Positions 52,712-61,814 of a stretch of DNA of 64,000 nucleotides are shown here, piece by piece (positions within the stretch are counted from its first letter, which is position 1; every line of letters begins with the position of its first letter). Source of the stretch: Hippopus hippopus (lineage: Eukaryota; Mollusca; Bivalvia; Cardiida; Cardiidae); contig OX328097.1 in the NCBI GenBank assembly GCA_946811185.2, positions 10,052,252 through 10,116,251 on the forward strand. The letters are read 5' to 3'. The position numbers and the translations under genes are program-made. Below the pieces are notes generated by a model, which was not told the origin of the DNA, did not search any database, and saw only the letters and a program-made list of their open reading frames with translations.

Positions 52712-52896
52712 ATAGCTTAATAGCTTTTTAAGATTTAATTGAATCAAGTTTTCTACACAGGAAGCAGTTAATGTATCAAAATTCTGTTTGATTGACAGCC
52801 TTAATTGACAGAATTGGTGACACCATTGTTATGGTTATTGTTTAATTATTTGATACTTCCCAAACAACAGACTGGTTCCAAATAGTTCCGTTGTAG

Positions 52897-53040
52897 AACC
52901 CTTTACCAAATAAACCCATGTTACAGGACACTAAGAAAGAAAGGTTTTGAATGATTGAAAACAGTGTGGAAAATGGAGAAAATGCTGCTTATTTTCTCCA
53001 TTTCCCTCAATGTTTTTAAAAGCCTTCATTCTCAAGGTTT
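52897..53040 (-). mobile_element. TTAA-A MITE, compact form
   Basis: GAACCCTTTACCAAATAAAC start; stem ATGGAGAAAATGCTG against ATTTTCTCCAT with its centre lost; right half missing. Confidence 0.65.
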
Positions 53041-53194
53041 ATGATCATGAAAAGATTTTTTTTTTTTTGTCAGCTGGAACAGTTTCAAGGCTTAAGAGTT
53101 CCATATTATTATTAAAAACTCTTTTTCTTTCTTTCCATTGTTCTGTATGTCTTGTACTTGTAGCAGTATGTCTAAAGGATAACTTGTAGAAACT

Positions 53195-53400
53195 CGTTAC
53201 TAAACAATTATACATTTTCAGTCCAGAAATAAGACCCGATAATTGCAATTTATACATTGCTTTTGTACAGAATGTCAGAGCAAAGTTGACAGTGCAGATC
53301 AGAGATCAGACTGCATGTACTGTGCAGTCTGATCTTGATCTACACTGGCAGCAAAGCCAGTTAAGGTTGTAAAAGGTACTTCAAGGGTTGATATTCAAGT
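53195..53400 (+). mobile_element. TTAA-B2 MITE
   Basis: ACATTTTCAGTCCAGAAATA, AGTTGACAGTGCAGATCAGA, palindrome with GCATGTACTGTGC, CACTGGCAGCAAAGCCAG, end ACTTCAAGGGTTGA. Confidence 0.65.
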
Positions 53401-53840
53401 TTCAACTAATTTTCTGTGGAATTACACTAGTAACACATTATATTCCACCAGCACATCATGCATTGCCTAAGATAAATTTTTTATTACCTTTCATTGACTT
53501 TTCTCAAGTATTCCTTAACTTACTTCCTTTTTTCTAAATTTTTTTGTGATCAAGGTTTCAAATTTCCATCTTCTATTCCATTTGTTCACTCCTCCTTACG
53601 AAAATCTGTTTATTATTCCTCTATATTCCAAACATCCCTTGAGATCCAGCCAATGAATTAAATATTTTGTAGGTTCAGTTTTAATTCCACACATTTTAGC
53701 ACATCCAGCAGAATAAGATCCTGAATATTCATATTTGAAAATAACATTTTTATGAATTTTGCAAAGTACATTAGTAGCACTTAAAGAAAGCTGAAAGAGT
53801 GAGTAGAAAAATTATAACATCCATTTGTATTATTTTAACA
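53401..53840. other. AT-rich spacer, no gene seen
   Basis: No frame of note. Near 53690 CCACACATTTTAGCACATCC, then AGCAGAATAAGATCC, may be a worn TTAA-B right end. Confidence 0.35.
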
Positions 53841-53849
53841 CATAGCATC

Positions 53850-54063
53850 CGGCAGGTAACTTTCCTTTTTTGCAGCACATGACTTTTTAAAACAATTTGG
53901 CCCACAGGAAAAAGGACTCATACAGAGCAATTTCTGCTTTTGCCATAATGTTTGCAAAAATATGTTTTGTGTACTTAACCATTTATAAAATTTAATGTCA
54001 ATATTGTACATGGATGTTTTCAAGTTTTTTGCTGCAAATTTGCTTCATGGGGTAATGAGTTAA
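53850..54063 (-). mobile_element. Highly degraded TTAA-A MITE
   Basis: CCATAATGTTTGCAAAAATA, then ATGTTTTCAAGTTTTTTGCT and GGGGTAATGAGTTAA at the right end. The left end is not recognisable. Confidence 0.5.
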
Positions 54064-54367
54064 TCCTTGTCTCAGGTGAAATTGTCTCTCACGACGATTT
54101 TATTCTTCACAATTTCATGTTTTGATGAAATTTCCCACGGTCCTATGACAGCATTATTCATATATTACGATTTTTTTTTGCGTGCATCGATGCGTCATAA
54201 TTGCGGGTTATTTATTAGTATTATATGCTTATAACTTATCAGGTTTACAACTGGCTTTTAACAAAGTAGTTTTCACTTGGGCCATTGTATTGAAAACGTA
54301 TGATTTGACTTTTTCGTCTTGGGTTTCGGAAAGGGCTCATCTTTTGGCCTGCCCTTTGCTTTTCTGT

Positions 54368-54589
54368 TTAACCCTTTGCCTGATAGTGACAACTTTTAAA
54401 GATCCTAAGGAAGAAGGCTTTTGAAAACATTGTGGGAAAAGGAGAAAATGCTGGTTACCAGTATTTTCTCCTTTTCCCACAATGTTTTCTAGCCTATCAA
54501 GGACAGCTTTTGTCATTTGGGTTTCCTATAATTTGTCAGTCTGTAAATGCTTTCAATTTTGACTAAACTAAAATTTTGTCATCTGTTAA
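54368..54589 (-). mobile_element. TTAA-A MITE, chain member 1
   Basis: TTAACCCTTTGCCTGATAGT to GTCATCTGTTAA. First of five A copies that share boundaries up to 55390. Confidence 0.9.
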
Positions 54590-54814
54590 CTCTTTACCAC
54601 ACAATCCCGAGTTTTAACGACCCTGGGAAATTAGACTTGTGAAAACATTGTGGGAAAAGAAGAAAATGCTGGTAACCAGCATTTTCTTCTTTTCCTACAA
54701 TGTTTTCTAACCTTTCAGAATTAAATCCAATCATTTTAGTCACATTTGATTTGCTGTCTGCAAATGCTTTCAGTTTGGACCAGTCTAAAATTTTGTTGTT
54801 TTGTAAAGAGTTAA
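54586..54814 (-). mobile_element. TTAA-A MITE, chain member 2
   Basis: TTAACTCTTTACCACACAATC to TTTTGTAAAGAGTTAA. The stem is co-varied: GAAGAAAATG against CATTTTCTTC. Confidence 0.95.
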
Positions 54815-54998
54815 ATCTTGACCTCATGAGAAAAACATAGACTTGGTCCAAACTGAGAGGGTTACAATAATCTAAATGAGGCTCAAATGATCGAATTTTT
54901 CTTTGATAAGGTAGAAAACATTGTGGGAAAATTTCCCACAATGTTTTCAAAAGGTCCTCAGGGTCCTTAAAACATGAAATTGTGTGGTAAAGGATTAA
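54811..54998 (+). mobile_element. TTAA-A MITE, chain member 3, hairpin core deleted
   Basis: TTAAATCTTGACCTCATGAG to GTGTGGTAAAGGATTAA. The palindrome is cut to GTGGGAAAATTTCCCAC, a symmetrical deletion of the whole inner stem. Confidence 0.9.
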
Positions 54999-55167
54999 AA
55001 TACTGTTTGCAGAGTGCAAATGTTACAGGACAGAAATGGAAGGAATTATCTTTGAAAGGGTAGAAAGGAGAAAATGCTGGTTACCAGCAATCTTTCCTTT
55101 CCCAACAATATTTTCAAAAGCCTTCTATGAGGATGAGAAAGCTTGGGATTGTGTGGTAAAGGGTTAA
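54995..55167 (+). mobile_element. TTAA-A MITE, chain member 4, left arm short
   Basis: TTAAAATACTGTTTGCAGAG to GTGTGGTAAAGGGTTAA. The left 60 bases are reduced and the first hairpin arm has lost ACATTGTGGGAAA. Confidence 0.85.
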
Positions 55168-55390
55168 CCCTTTACCAAACAATCCCTGGTTTTCACGACC
55201 CTGAGAAAGAAGGCTTTAGAAAACATTGTGGGAAAAGGAGAAAATGCTGGTAACCAGCATTTTCTCTTTTCCCACAATGTTTTCTACCCTATTAGAAAAC
55301 TTAAGCTTATTTGTACCAGTTTTAGATTTGTTGTCTGCAGATATTTTGAATACGAAAGAGTCTAAAATTTGTTGTTTGGGAAAGGGTTAA
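55164..55390 (-). mobile_element. TTAA-A MITE, chain member 5
   Basis: TTAACCCTTTACCAAACAATC to TTTGGGAAAGGGTTAA, with its first TTAA shared with member 4. Confidence 0.95.
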
Positions 55391-55429
55391 GTAAGTTTCC
55401 GCATAAAACATTCGATTGCAGCAATTGAC

Positions 55430-55576
55430 TATGAAATTATACTTTTTAGAATGGAAAAATCTACATCACTAAACATTTGATTACATGTTGTAAGCTATAT
55501 TTCTTTTGCCTCAATGTTTTCAAATAGAGTTCAGTTGCAAAAAAAAAGTCATCTGTAAAAGGTAATGAGTTAAAGA
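55430..55576 (-). mobile_element. TTAA-A remnant
   Basis: CTCAATGTTTTCAAATAGAG and GTCATCTGTAAAAGGTAATG then AGTTAA: the right end only. Confidence 0.45.
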
Positions 55577-55586
55577 TGGTTCATGC

Positions 55587-55793
55587 TTAACCAAACAGTT
55601 ACAAGTTTTAACGACCACAGGGAAATAAGTTTTGGAAACATTGTGGGAAAATGAGAAAATGCTGTTGACCAGCATTTTCTCCTCCCACAAAGTTTTCTAC
55701 CCTTTTACAGACAAATTTATCACTTTTAGGCTGCATTTGATTGGTTGTATATGCAAGTTAAGTCTAAATTTATACCGTTTTGTGAAGAGTTAT
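55587..55793 (-). mobile_element. TTAA-A MITE
   Basis: TTAACCAAACAGTTACAAGT to TTTTGTGAAGAGTTA; the hairpin centre is GCTGTTGACCAGC. Confidence 0.85.
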
Positions 55794-55849
55794 GATGTTA
55801 GACATTATGTCTTTATGGTTGGGACATCACAACCACCTTGATTGATTTG

Positions 55850-56170
55850 TCGAGCCTGCTTGTGGTTAGCAAGACAGTTGTCACAATGTCAGTCCGGCTA
55901 ATGTGTGTCCATGCGTTGGTGTGTGTGTTAGTGTATTAGTGCACATGTACGTCTGTTAGTCAAAGTTTTTCTGGACAAGAACTTCTACTTTTATGGATGG
56001 ATTTCAAAATAATTTGGCACAATTATTCTCCTTCATAAGTAGAAGTGTCAATTGAGATATTTGTTCAGGTCAGGCCAAGGTCAAGGTTACATTTTAGAGT
56101 CAAATGAAAGAATTGTCATAAAGATGTGTATGCTGTTGTATATGTATGACAATGTGTAAAAGTGCAATAT
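55850..56170 (+). mobile_element. Pearl-like fragment
   Basis: GTCAGTCCGGCTAATGTGTG, then a worn GT-rich tract and AGGTCAGGCCAAGGTCAAGG core sequence. Neither end is defined. Confidence 0.35.
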
Positions 56171-56517
56171 TATATCCATTTTGCAAACTGGAAAAAAATC
56201 AATTACTGTTTTAATTTTAGAAAGATTCCTTTGCTAAATAGGGAGCCAGTATATGAATAAATGAAAATATAGACCGGTATTGGCTTCCCAGTTCTTTTCC
56301 TGATGTAAAATTAAGACACTCTAAACTCCTGATTTGAGGACTAGAAACTATTGTGGCAAAAAAGAGAAATTGCATGTTATGATCCTTTGTCTTTACAACA
56401 GAAAGATAACTATATAAATAATGCATTGAATTCTATTTCTCCTTTTACTTGATCTTTTCATCAGAATTATTAAATTTCCTTTTATGTTTTTTTTTTTGCT
56501 CAATGAGGAAACAGGTC

Positions 56518-56630
56518 AACCCTTTACAAAACAAATATAACTTTGTACACCCCTGCAATTGACAACTCTTGACATTATTGTGGGAAAAGGAATACATGCT
56601 TGTAATAAACAATTTCCTCTTTTCCTTCAA
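56518..56630 (-). mobile_element. TTAA-A MITE cut by a pearl-like element
   Basis: CAACCCTTTACAAAACAAAT and TTGTGGGAAAAGGAATACAT through to CCTCTTTTCCTTCAA, where the pearl-like 5' end starts. Confidence 0.65.
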
Positions 56631-57250
56631 TTTTTAGCTCCACTGGCCGAAGGCCAGCGAGCTATTGTCATGGTGTTGTGTCCGTCGTGCGTCCGTCCGT
56701 CCGTTCGTCCGTTCGTCCGTGCGTGCGTCCGTAAACTTTTTCTTTAAAAAACTTCTCCTCAGAAACTATTGACTGGATTTTTACCAAATTTCACAGGAAT
56801 GTTCCTTTGGTGGTCCTCTTTCAAATTCCTTCAAACAATTGTGTTCCATGAAGAATTCTGGTTGCCATGGCAACGAAAGTAAAAAACCTTTAAAAATCTT
56901 CTCCTCCCAAACCGCTATTTGGATAGCATTATTATTTTGCAGGAATGTTCCTTAGATACAGGTTTACAGAATTCCTTAAAAAAAAAAAGATCTGTCAAAA
57001 AACATGGCTTTTGTGGGAGACTCATTTTCCTTTTATGGTATAAAGTAAAATCTTTGAAAAATTTCTTCTCTAAAACTATTCATTGGATTTCATTGTTGTT
57101 TTGCAGGTAAGTTCCTATGGTGGTTGTCTACCAAATTGTTTCTTCAGTGAGCTAAAATGCAGGATTGAATGATAATTGTTAAAAACTTCCTTTCGCCATT
57201 ATAGAAATATCAGGCCTGTGGAGCGATACAGGCGCTCAAGCGCCTCTAGT
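56631..57250 (+). mobile_element. Pearl-like element (AGCTCCACTGGCC type)
   Basis: TTTTTAGCTCCACTGGCCGA, AGGCCAGCGAGC, GTGCGTCCGTCCGTCCGTTC, core with GGAATGTTCCTTTGGTGGTC and GGTTGCCATGGCAAC. The 3' end is GGAGCGATACAGGCGCTCAA then GCGCCTCTAG. Its terminal stem (GGCGC/GCGCC) differs from the GGGCC/GGCCC stem of the relative at 28268 but pairs equally well. Confidence 0.75.
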
Positions 57251-57539
57251 TTCCACATGTTTCACATTCCAACAAATAACCGGTATTTTTCATTGAAGTA
57301 AATCATCGAAGGTTTCGCAGATCTAAGTTCAGCCTATACAGTTATGGGTGATTATTGAGCAGAAGTTTGATGGTCTTATCTAGAGAATTTCTCATAACCC
57401 TTTGTATTGGAAGCAATTAATTAGTCTCCAGTCTGCCTTGTTCATATCCTGTGTTTTTGTATTAAAAAATAACTAATGGCCTTATATTGATAAACTCAAT
57501 GGTGACCCCTTTGTAATAGTTTTGTTATTCTGTGAGGCC
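57251..57539. other. Spacer, no gene seen
   Basis: Unique sequence; no frame of note. Confidence 0.4.
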
Positions 57540-57744
57540 TCTACCTCACAGTCCAGAGTTTTACTGATCCTGTTGAAAAAGGTTTTTGAAAACATTGTTG
57601 GAAAAAGGAGAAAATGCTGTTTACCAGCATTTTCTCCTTTTTCCAACAATGTTTTCTACCCTTTTTAAAATATATTGCATCATTTCATCCATATTTATCT
57701 TTTGCAAATGCTTTCAATTTAAACTAGTCATCTGGTAAAGGGTC
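57540..57744 (-). mobile_element. TTAA-A MITE with co-varied stem
   Basis: CCTCTACCTCACAGTCCAGA to CATCTGGTAAAGGGTCTA. The stem is GTTGGAAAAAGGAG against CTCCTTTTTCCAAC, both arms changed from GTGGGAAAAGGAG. Confidence 0.85.
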
Positions 57745-57902
57745 TACTCGGTACCCCCTGTAAGGAAGTTGTAAACAATTACTTTGAGGTAGTAACACAG
57801 GGATACTCTATAAAATTTCAGGGTTACAGTATGAAAAAGTTAGCACATTGTGGAAATATTAAACACTTGTTTTACGAAAACTCTCCTTCTGTGACAACAT
57901 TT

Positions 57903-58137
57903 TGAACTCTTTACCAGATGACAAAATATTAGACTTAGTCCAAAATTAAAGCATTTCAGACGACACTTTTTCAGTGTCCCAAATGATGTGATAATTATGG
58001 CTTTGCAAAATTTGGAAAACATTCTTAGAAATGTAGATAATGCTGTATACCAGCATTTTCTCCTTTTCTGACAATGTTTTCAAAACCCTTTTTCATAAAG
58101 ATCGGTAAAATACGGATTTTTATGGTAAAGAGTTGAT
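57903..58137 (+). mobile_element. TTAA-A MITE
   Basis: TGAACTCTTTACCAGATGAC to TTATGGTAAAGAGTTGA; the first hairpin arm is worn (CATTCTTAGAAATGTAGA). Confidence 0.8.
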
Positions 58138-58490
58138 ACATGAAAAAAAAACTTTCCAAATGTTCAATAAACTATACTGGCAAAATGCCTGCCTAACTAG
58201 GCAGACCTTTATAGCAAGGTTTGATGAAAACCACCTTCAACATTACACCAGCTTTGTTCTACATGTAAAGCAGCCAGTTGCTATGAAAGATTGTAGTTTG
58301 TGTTGATAGTACAGAAAAAATTCAGGATAAGCTTGACAAAATACTCTTGTAAACATAAAAAGGATGATAGTGCATCTGAATATTGAAAAAATAAAATGGG
58401 ACAAAGAAACAAAACTTCCCATATTTGATACCTAGTTCCAAAATTTATGGTAAGCAGAACAGAGATGCATATTGAGAAAATAATCAGTCT
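58138..58490. other. Spacer, no gene seen
   Basis: No recognised element between the A copy and the B2 MITE that holds the piggyBac element. Confidence 0.4.
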
Positions 58491-58538
58491 TTTACCCTTA
58501 AAGTGCCGCATAAACCTAAAATATATTTTCAGTAAATT

Positions 58539-58542
58539 TTAA
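58539..58542. repeat. TTAA target-site duplication, left
   Basis: TTAA immediately before CCCTTTATATAC; pairs with 61294-61297. Confidence 0.95.
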
Positions 58543-59049
58543 CCCTTTATATACTACACCACTTGTGTACACTAAGCACTGTGCAGTGTTTACTGATAAG
58601 CTACACAGGCTTGTTGCTAGGTAGAATACTAGCATCAAAATGGCTGCAAGCAGAGATGTTTACAAAATTGGCATAGTTAAACACGACATTGTTTTTCTAA
58701 ACTATTTGATAACTTAACCTAGAAATAAAAGTTTTGTACTTACAGGCATTTCTTGTGCTTTTTAATCCAATATGTATATCCAGTTATGAGAAAAAAAAAT
58801 TTGTAAAGTTTAAAATGTTAATCACCCTAGTCACTATACACTACAAAAAACTATGTTCAGTGTCTTTCTTTTGTTCTGTTTTTTTTATTTTTATTTTTTA
58901 ACACTAAACTACCACTAAATTAACTTTCACTGCACCACTGAAATACACTTTGTAAAATTTCACTTTTTTTTTTATTTATTGAATCCTATTCTACTGATTT
59001 ATTAATTTTTTGCACTTCTTTCAACTTTTAATATCACCCCTATCACTGT

Positions 59050-59242
59050 GACAGTTCACATATCCGTGCATTTCCTGGGTTTCACCAGTACAGTGGAAGG
59101 ACACTTAAGTGTCTTACCGAAGATCGATCCTGATATGCATGTAGGCCATAATCGAGTGGTTGGGCAATCCCTACCTACTCAAAAGTTTCAGGCTCGAACC
59201 CCAGGCCTTTTGACACTTTACTGCTGAGCAACAGAGGACCCA
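59050..59242 (-). mobile_element. SINE fragment inside the piggyBac 3' region
   Basis: In reverse: TTGCTCAGCAGTAAAGTGTC (A-box-like), GGCCTGGGGTTCGAGCCTGA (B box), a body with GTAAGACACTTAAGTGTCC, and GGTGAAACCCAGGAAATGCA at the far end. It resembles 39745-39897. It begins within ten bases of the transposase stop, so it may affect the 3' UTR. Confidence 0.6.
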
Positions 59243-59245
59243 TTT

Positions 59246-60929
59246 TTAGTTTTTCAAAAGTTGTGTGTGATATTTTTCAAAACAGTCATCATCAACACAC
59301 AAATGTTTTTTACACTGCTTACAGCCAAGGAGTACTTCATGGCGTCGACCCTCTTTACTGCAGTTAACTCACCGGCCTCTCTTAGGAAATTTAGTTGGCC
59401 AGTGCCGAGTTCCCTCTGAATCCAAATTTGAAGGAGCACGCCGCTTTCTTGATCCAATGAAACCAGCAACAAGCTGTCTTGCAAGATTCATTCTAAAATC
59501 TATGTGTGTTCTCCTCTTGGATTTCCCAGACTTAGTTTTAAGCTGGTGATTAGGGGACTCTTTCATGCAGACAAGAGCATTGCACAAAGCAGTGTCAAAC
59601 AAAAACCAAAACAAATATTTCCACCACTTTTTTGCCTTCCTAGCAGTTGTATACTGCATTCTGTTTTGGTCAGCTATGTCCACGCCTCCTTTATGTTTGG
59701 AGTAGACATCGGCCACTTTTGGACATCGTATATCCTTGGTGCGACCATCTTTTTGTCTGCGTGTAACATGTGACAGCTGATTTGGGTCCAGGTTATTAAA
59801 AAGCAAATGCACCAGCTTTTTGTCCTTCCATGCGACACAAATCATAGTGTCTTTTTGGAGGCTTTTCATGTTTTCCACTTCTCGAGGTTTTTTAAGTGAC
59901 TCTGGAAGGCCTTTTCGGTTACATCTGACTGTTCCACAGCAGTAGATGTCATCCAGGAGAAGATCTTCAAAAAGCTTAGGACTTGAAAAAAAATTATCCA
60001 TGTAAATGTGGTGGTATTTTCCACGGATGTTTCTTGTCAAGTCTTTGACTACTCTGGTCCCTAAGCCTTCTTCTGTTACTAGCTGCCCTCTTAGTGAGTC
60101 AGGTTTACCGACATAGACTTGGAATTCATGCACATAACCTGTCTTCGGGTGTGCTCGTTCCCAAACCTTAATGCCAAATTTTGTTGGCTTGGCCGGTAAA
60201 TACTGTTTGAATGACAGCCTACCTTTGTAGGCTATCATCCCCTCATCAATTGATTGAGCCTTGGGAGGGTCATAATTCTCTAAACAGAGAGAATTGACAA
60301 CATCATATACTGGTCTAATATGATGTAACTTGTCATGACCGGCTATCCCTCTAGGAGGATTTGTTTGGCTGTCATTTACATGAAAGTATTTACACAGCTT
60401 TTCAAATCTCTCTCTGGTCATTATATCCGGAACCCCTGGCAAACCAAAGTATGATGCAGTGTTCCATGCAATGGAGAATTTTGGTATCTGCATGATACTA
60501 AAAATCACAAAAATCCCCAGGAACGCATACATCTCTGCCAGCGTCGTTGGATACCATTTTGGGTCGGCCTTATCTGCGATCATTCTCGTTGCGTAATTGT
60601 TGGTTTCCAAAACAATTCACCTGCACGAGATGATCGGGAAAGAATTTCTGAAAAAAATCTCTCTCATTCTTTCCTGGGCCCATGTCAAAAGTAGCACCTA
60701 CGTTCGACGAGAATTCCTTGACCTCAAACGATCGGAGATTTGAACTCCACATCGACGCAACGGGCTCGTCTTCTGACTCGTCCTCGCTAATTTCAGGTGT
60801 GGAGACTGGACTTATACTGATATCTGAACCATCCTCGCTCAAATAATCTCCTCTTTCGTTAACAGAAAGAAGATCTTCCTGGGAAAATCCCTCGAATTAA
60901 CTATCACTATCACTGTCGTAAGACGCCAT
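59246..60929 (-). pseudogene. piggyBac transposase, three disabling mutations
   Basis: The protein would cut and join DNA at TTAA sites in the nucleus. Starting from ATG at 60929 the frame reads MASYDSDSDS then TAA (60897-60899). It continues through an acidic N-terminus (SEDESEDEP) to DHLVQV, where one extra base near 60616-60617 shifts the frame. A 413-residue open block (60610-59369) then holds the RNase-H-like domain with the expected aspartates: SIDEGM (residue 122 of the block), YMDNFF (205) and KGGVDIADQ (311, 314). It ends KRGR and TGA at 59369-59371. Beyond this stop, still in frame, comes the Cys-rich domain: NCSKEG, CKQC, HLCVDDDCFEKYHT, ending at 59246. The first Cys of that domain appears replaced by the stop. 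The implied length, about 560 residues, is normal for the family. It looks PGBD4-like. The lesions could be real decay or, less likely, sequencing errors. Confidence 0.92.
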
Positions 60930-61293
60930 TGTTTTCGATTTCACGTTTGAATGAGAACAAAGAGCATAACGGTCGGAAAATCCCCTCGCATTCCTTTGTT
61001 TGAAAGATAAAAATAGAAGTATTACGTATTTCTGAATTGTGAAACATTATTTGATTGGAGAAAGTATTTGAATTTGTTGCATTGTGGGTTGGTTTAAGCC
61101 AATCGGCTAATTTTTAACATCGGGTGTTTTCCATATGAAAACGCATCACTGGGATTTCCAGCATGGTAAACAGCACCGAGGGAACTCGTCTCTAGGATTA
61201 CAATACAGGTAAAATTACTCCGTGTTATCTCGTCTCTGGGATTTCGAGGGTAGTATTTTCCGACGAGCTACGGCGGTACTCGTATATAAAGGG

Positions 61294-61297
61294 TTAA
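61294..61297. repeat. TTAA target-site duplication, right
   Basis: TTAA immediately after GTATATAAAGGG; pairs with 58539-58542. Confidence 0.95.
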
Positions 61298-61528
61298 GGT
61301 TGCTGTAGTCTAGAGTGTTTCAGCAAAGCTGACAGTGTAGATCAAAGGTTAGGCTGCATGTTTTGTGCAGCCTGATCTTGATCTACACTGGCCGCAAAGG
61401 AAACTATAGTCGTGAATGGCACTTTAAGAGTTGATATATAGAGAAGAGTGACGATAATTCATTTTGGATCTTTTTCTTGGCAAACTCAGCATTAACATTT
61501 CAGTGATGGATCTTAAGACTTCATTGTC

Positions 61529-61664
61529 AATTTGCCAAACAACAAAATATTGGACTTGCCAAATTTGGAAGCATTTTTTATTGACAGTTCTAATGTGACT
61601 GAAATAATGGGACTTGTCCATGAAAGGGTAGAAAACATTGTGGGGAAAAAAGGAGAAAATGCTG
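61529..61664 (+). mobile_element. TTAA-A MITE, 3'-truncated
   Basis: TCAATTTGCCAAACAACAAA through GGTAGAAAACATTGTGGGGA to AGGAGAAAATGCTGG. It stops exactly at the hairpin centre. Confidence 0.75.
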
Positions 61665-61814
61665 GTGAAATATTCTGAACTAAGGCAACCTAAAACTGGA
61701 GTAATCAGTACTTTTTCTTATGAATGTCTTTTTGTTCATAAATACAATTTGTATGTCAAATTTTTGAAGATCTGATGAATGGTATATTCAATGGGGTTTG
61801 AATTCTTTGACATA

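Larger units (their letters stand above)
58543..61293 (-). mobile_element. piggyBac element, 2751 bp, nearly complete
   Basis: The 12-bp terminal inverted repeats CCCTTTATATAC face each other at the two ends and TTAA duplications lie outside them. The single transposase locus is on the minus strand (60929-59246). About 360 bases of 5' leader contain the presumed promoter; I see no certain TATA box. About 700 bases lie between the stop and the other end, part of them a SINE. TTAA specificity and a terminal CCC are defining traits of the piggyBac superfamily. Confidence 0.95.
58491..61434 (+). mobile_element. TTAA-B2 MITE split by the piggyBac element
   Basis: The left part is 58491-58542 (TTTACCCTTAAAGTGCCGCA ... 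TATTTTCAGTAAATTTTAA). The right part is 61294-61434, with AGCTGACAGTGTAGATCAAA, the return arm and the end GGCACTTTAAGAGTTGA. The outer ends are inverted repeats of one another (ACCCTTAAAGTGCC / GGCACTTTAAGAGT). About 190 bp without the insert. Confidence 0.75.

Noticed and set aside
54594..55019. A 141-residue open frame on the minus strand
   Set aside because: It runs through two TTAA-A MITEs (54586-54814 and 54811-54998) and consists of their recurring hairpin peptides.
59504..59773. A plus-strand frame of 89 residues
   Set aside because: It is antisense to the conserved piggyBac transposase and has no features of its own.
60570..60610. MET at 60610 as the true transposase start
   Set aside because: The acidic N-terminal part of the family lies upstream in another frame, so this Met is internal and follows a frameshift.
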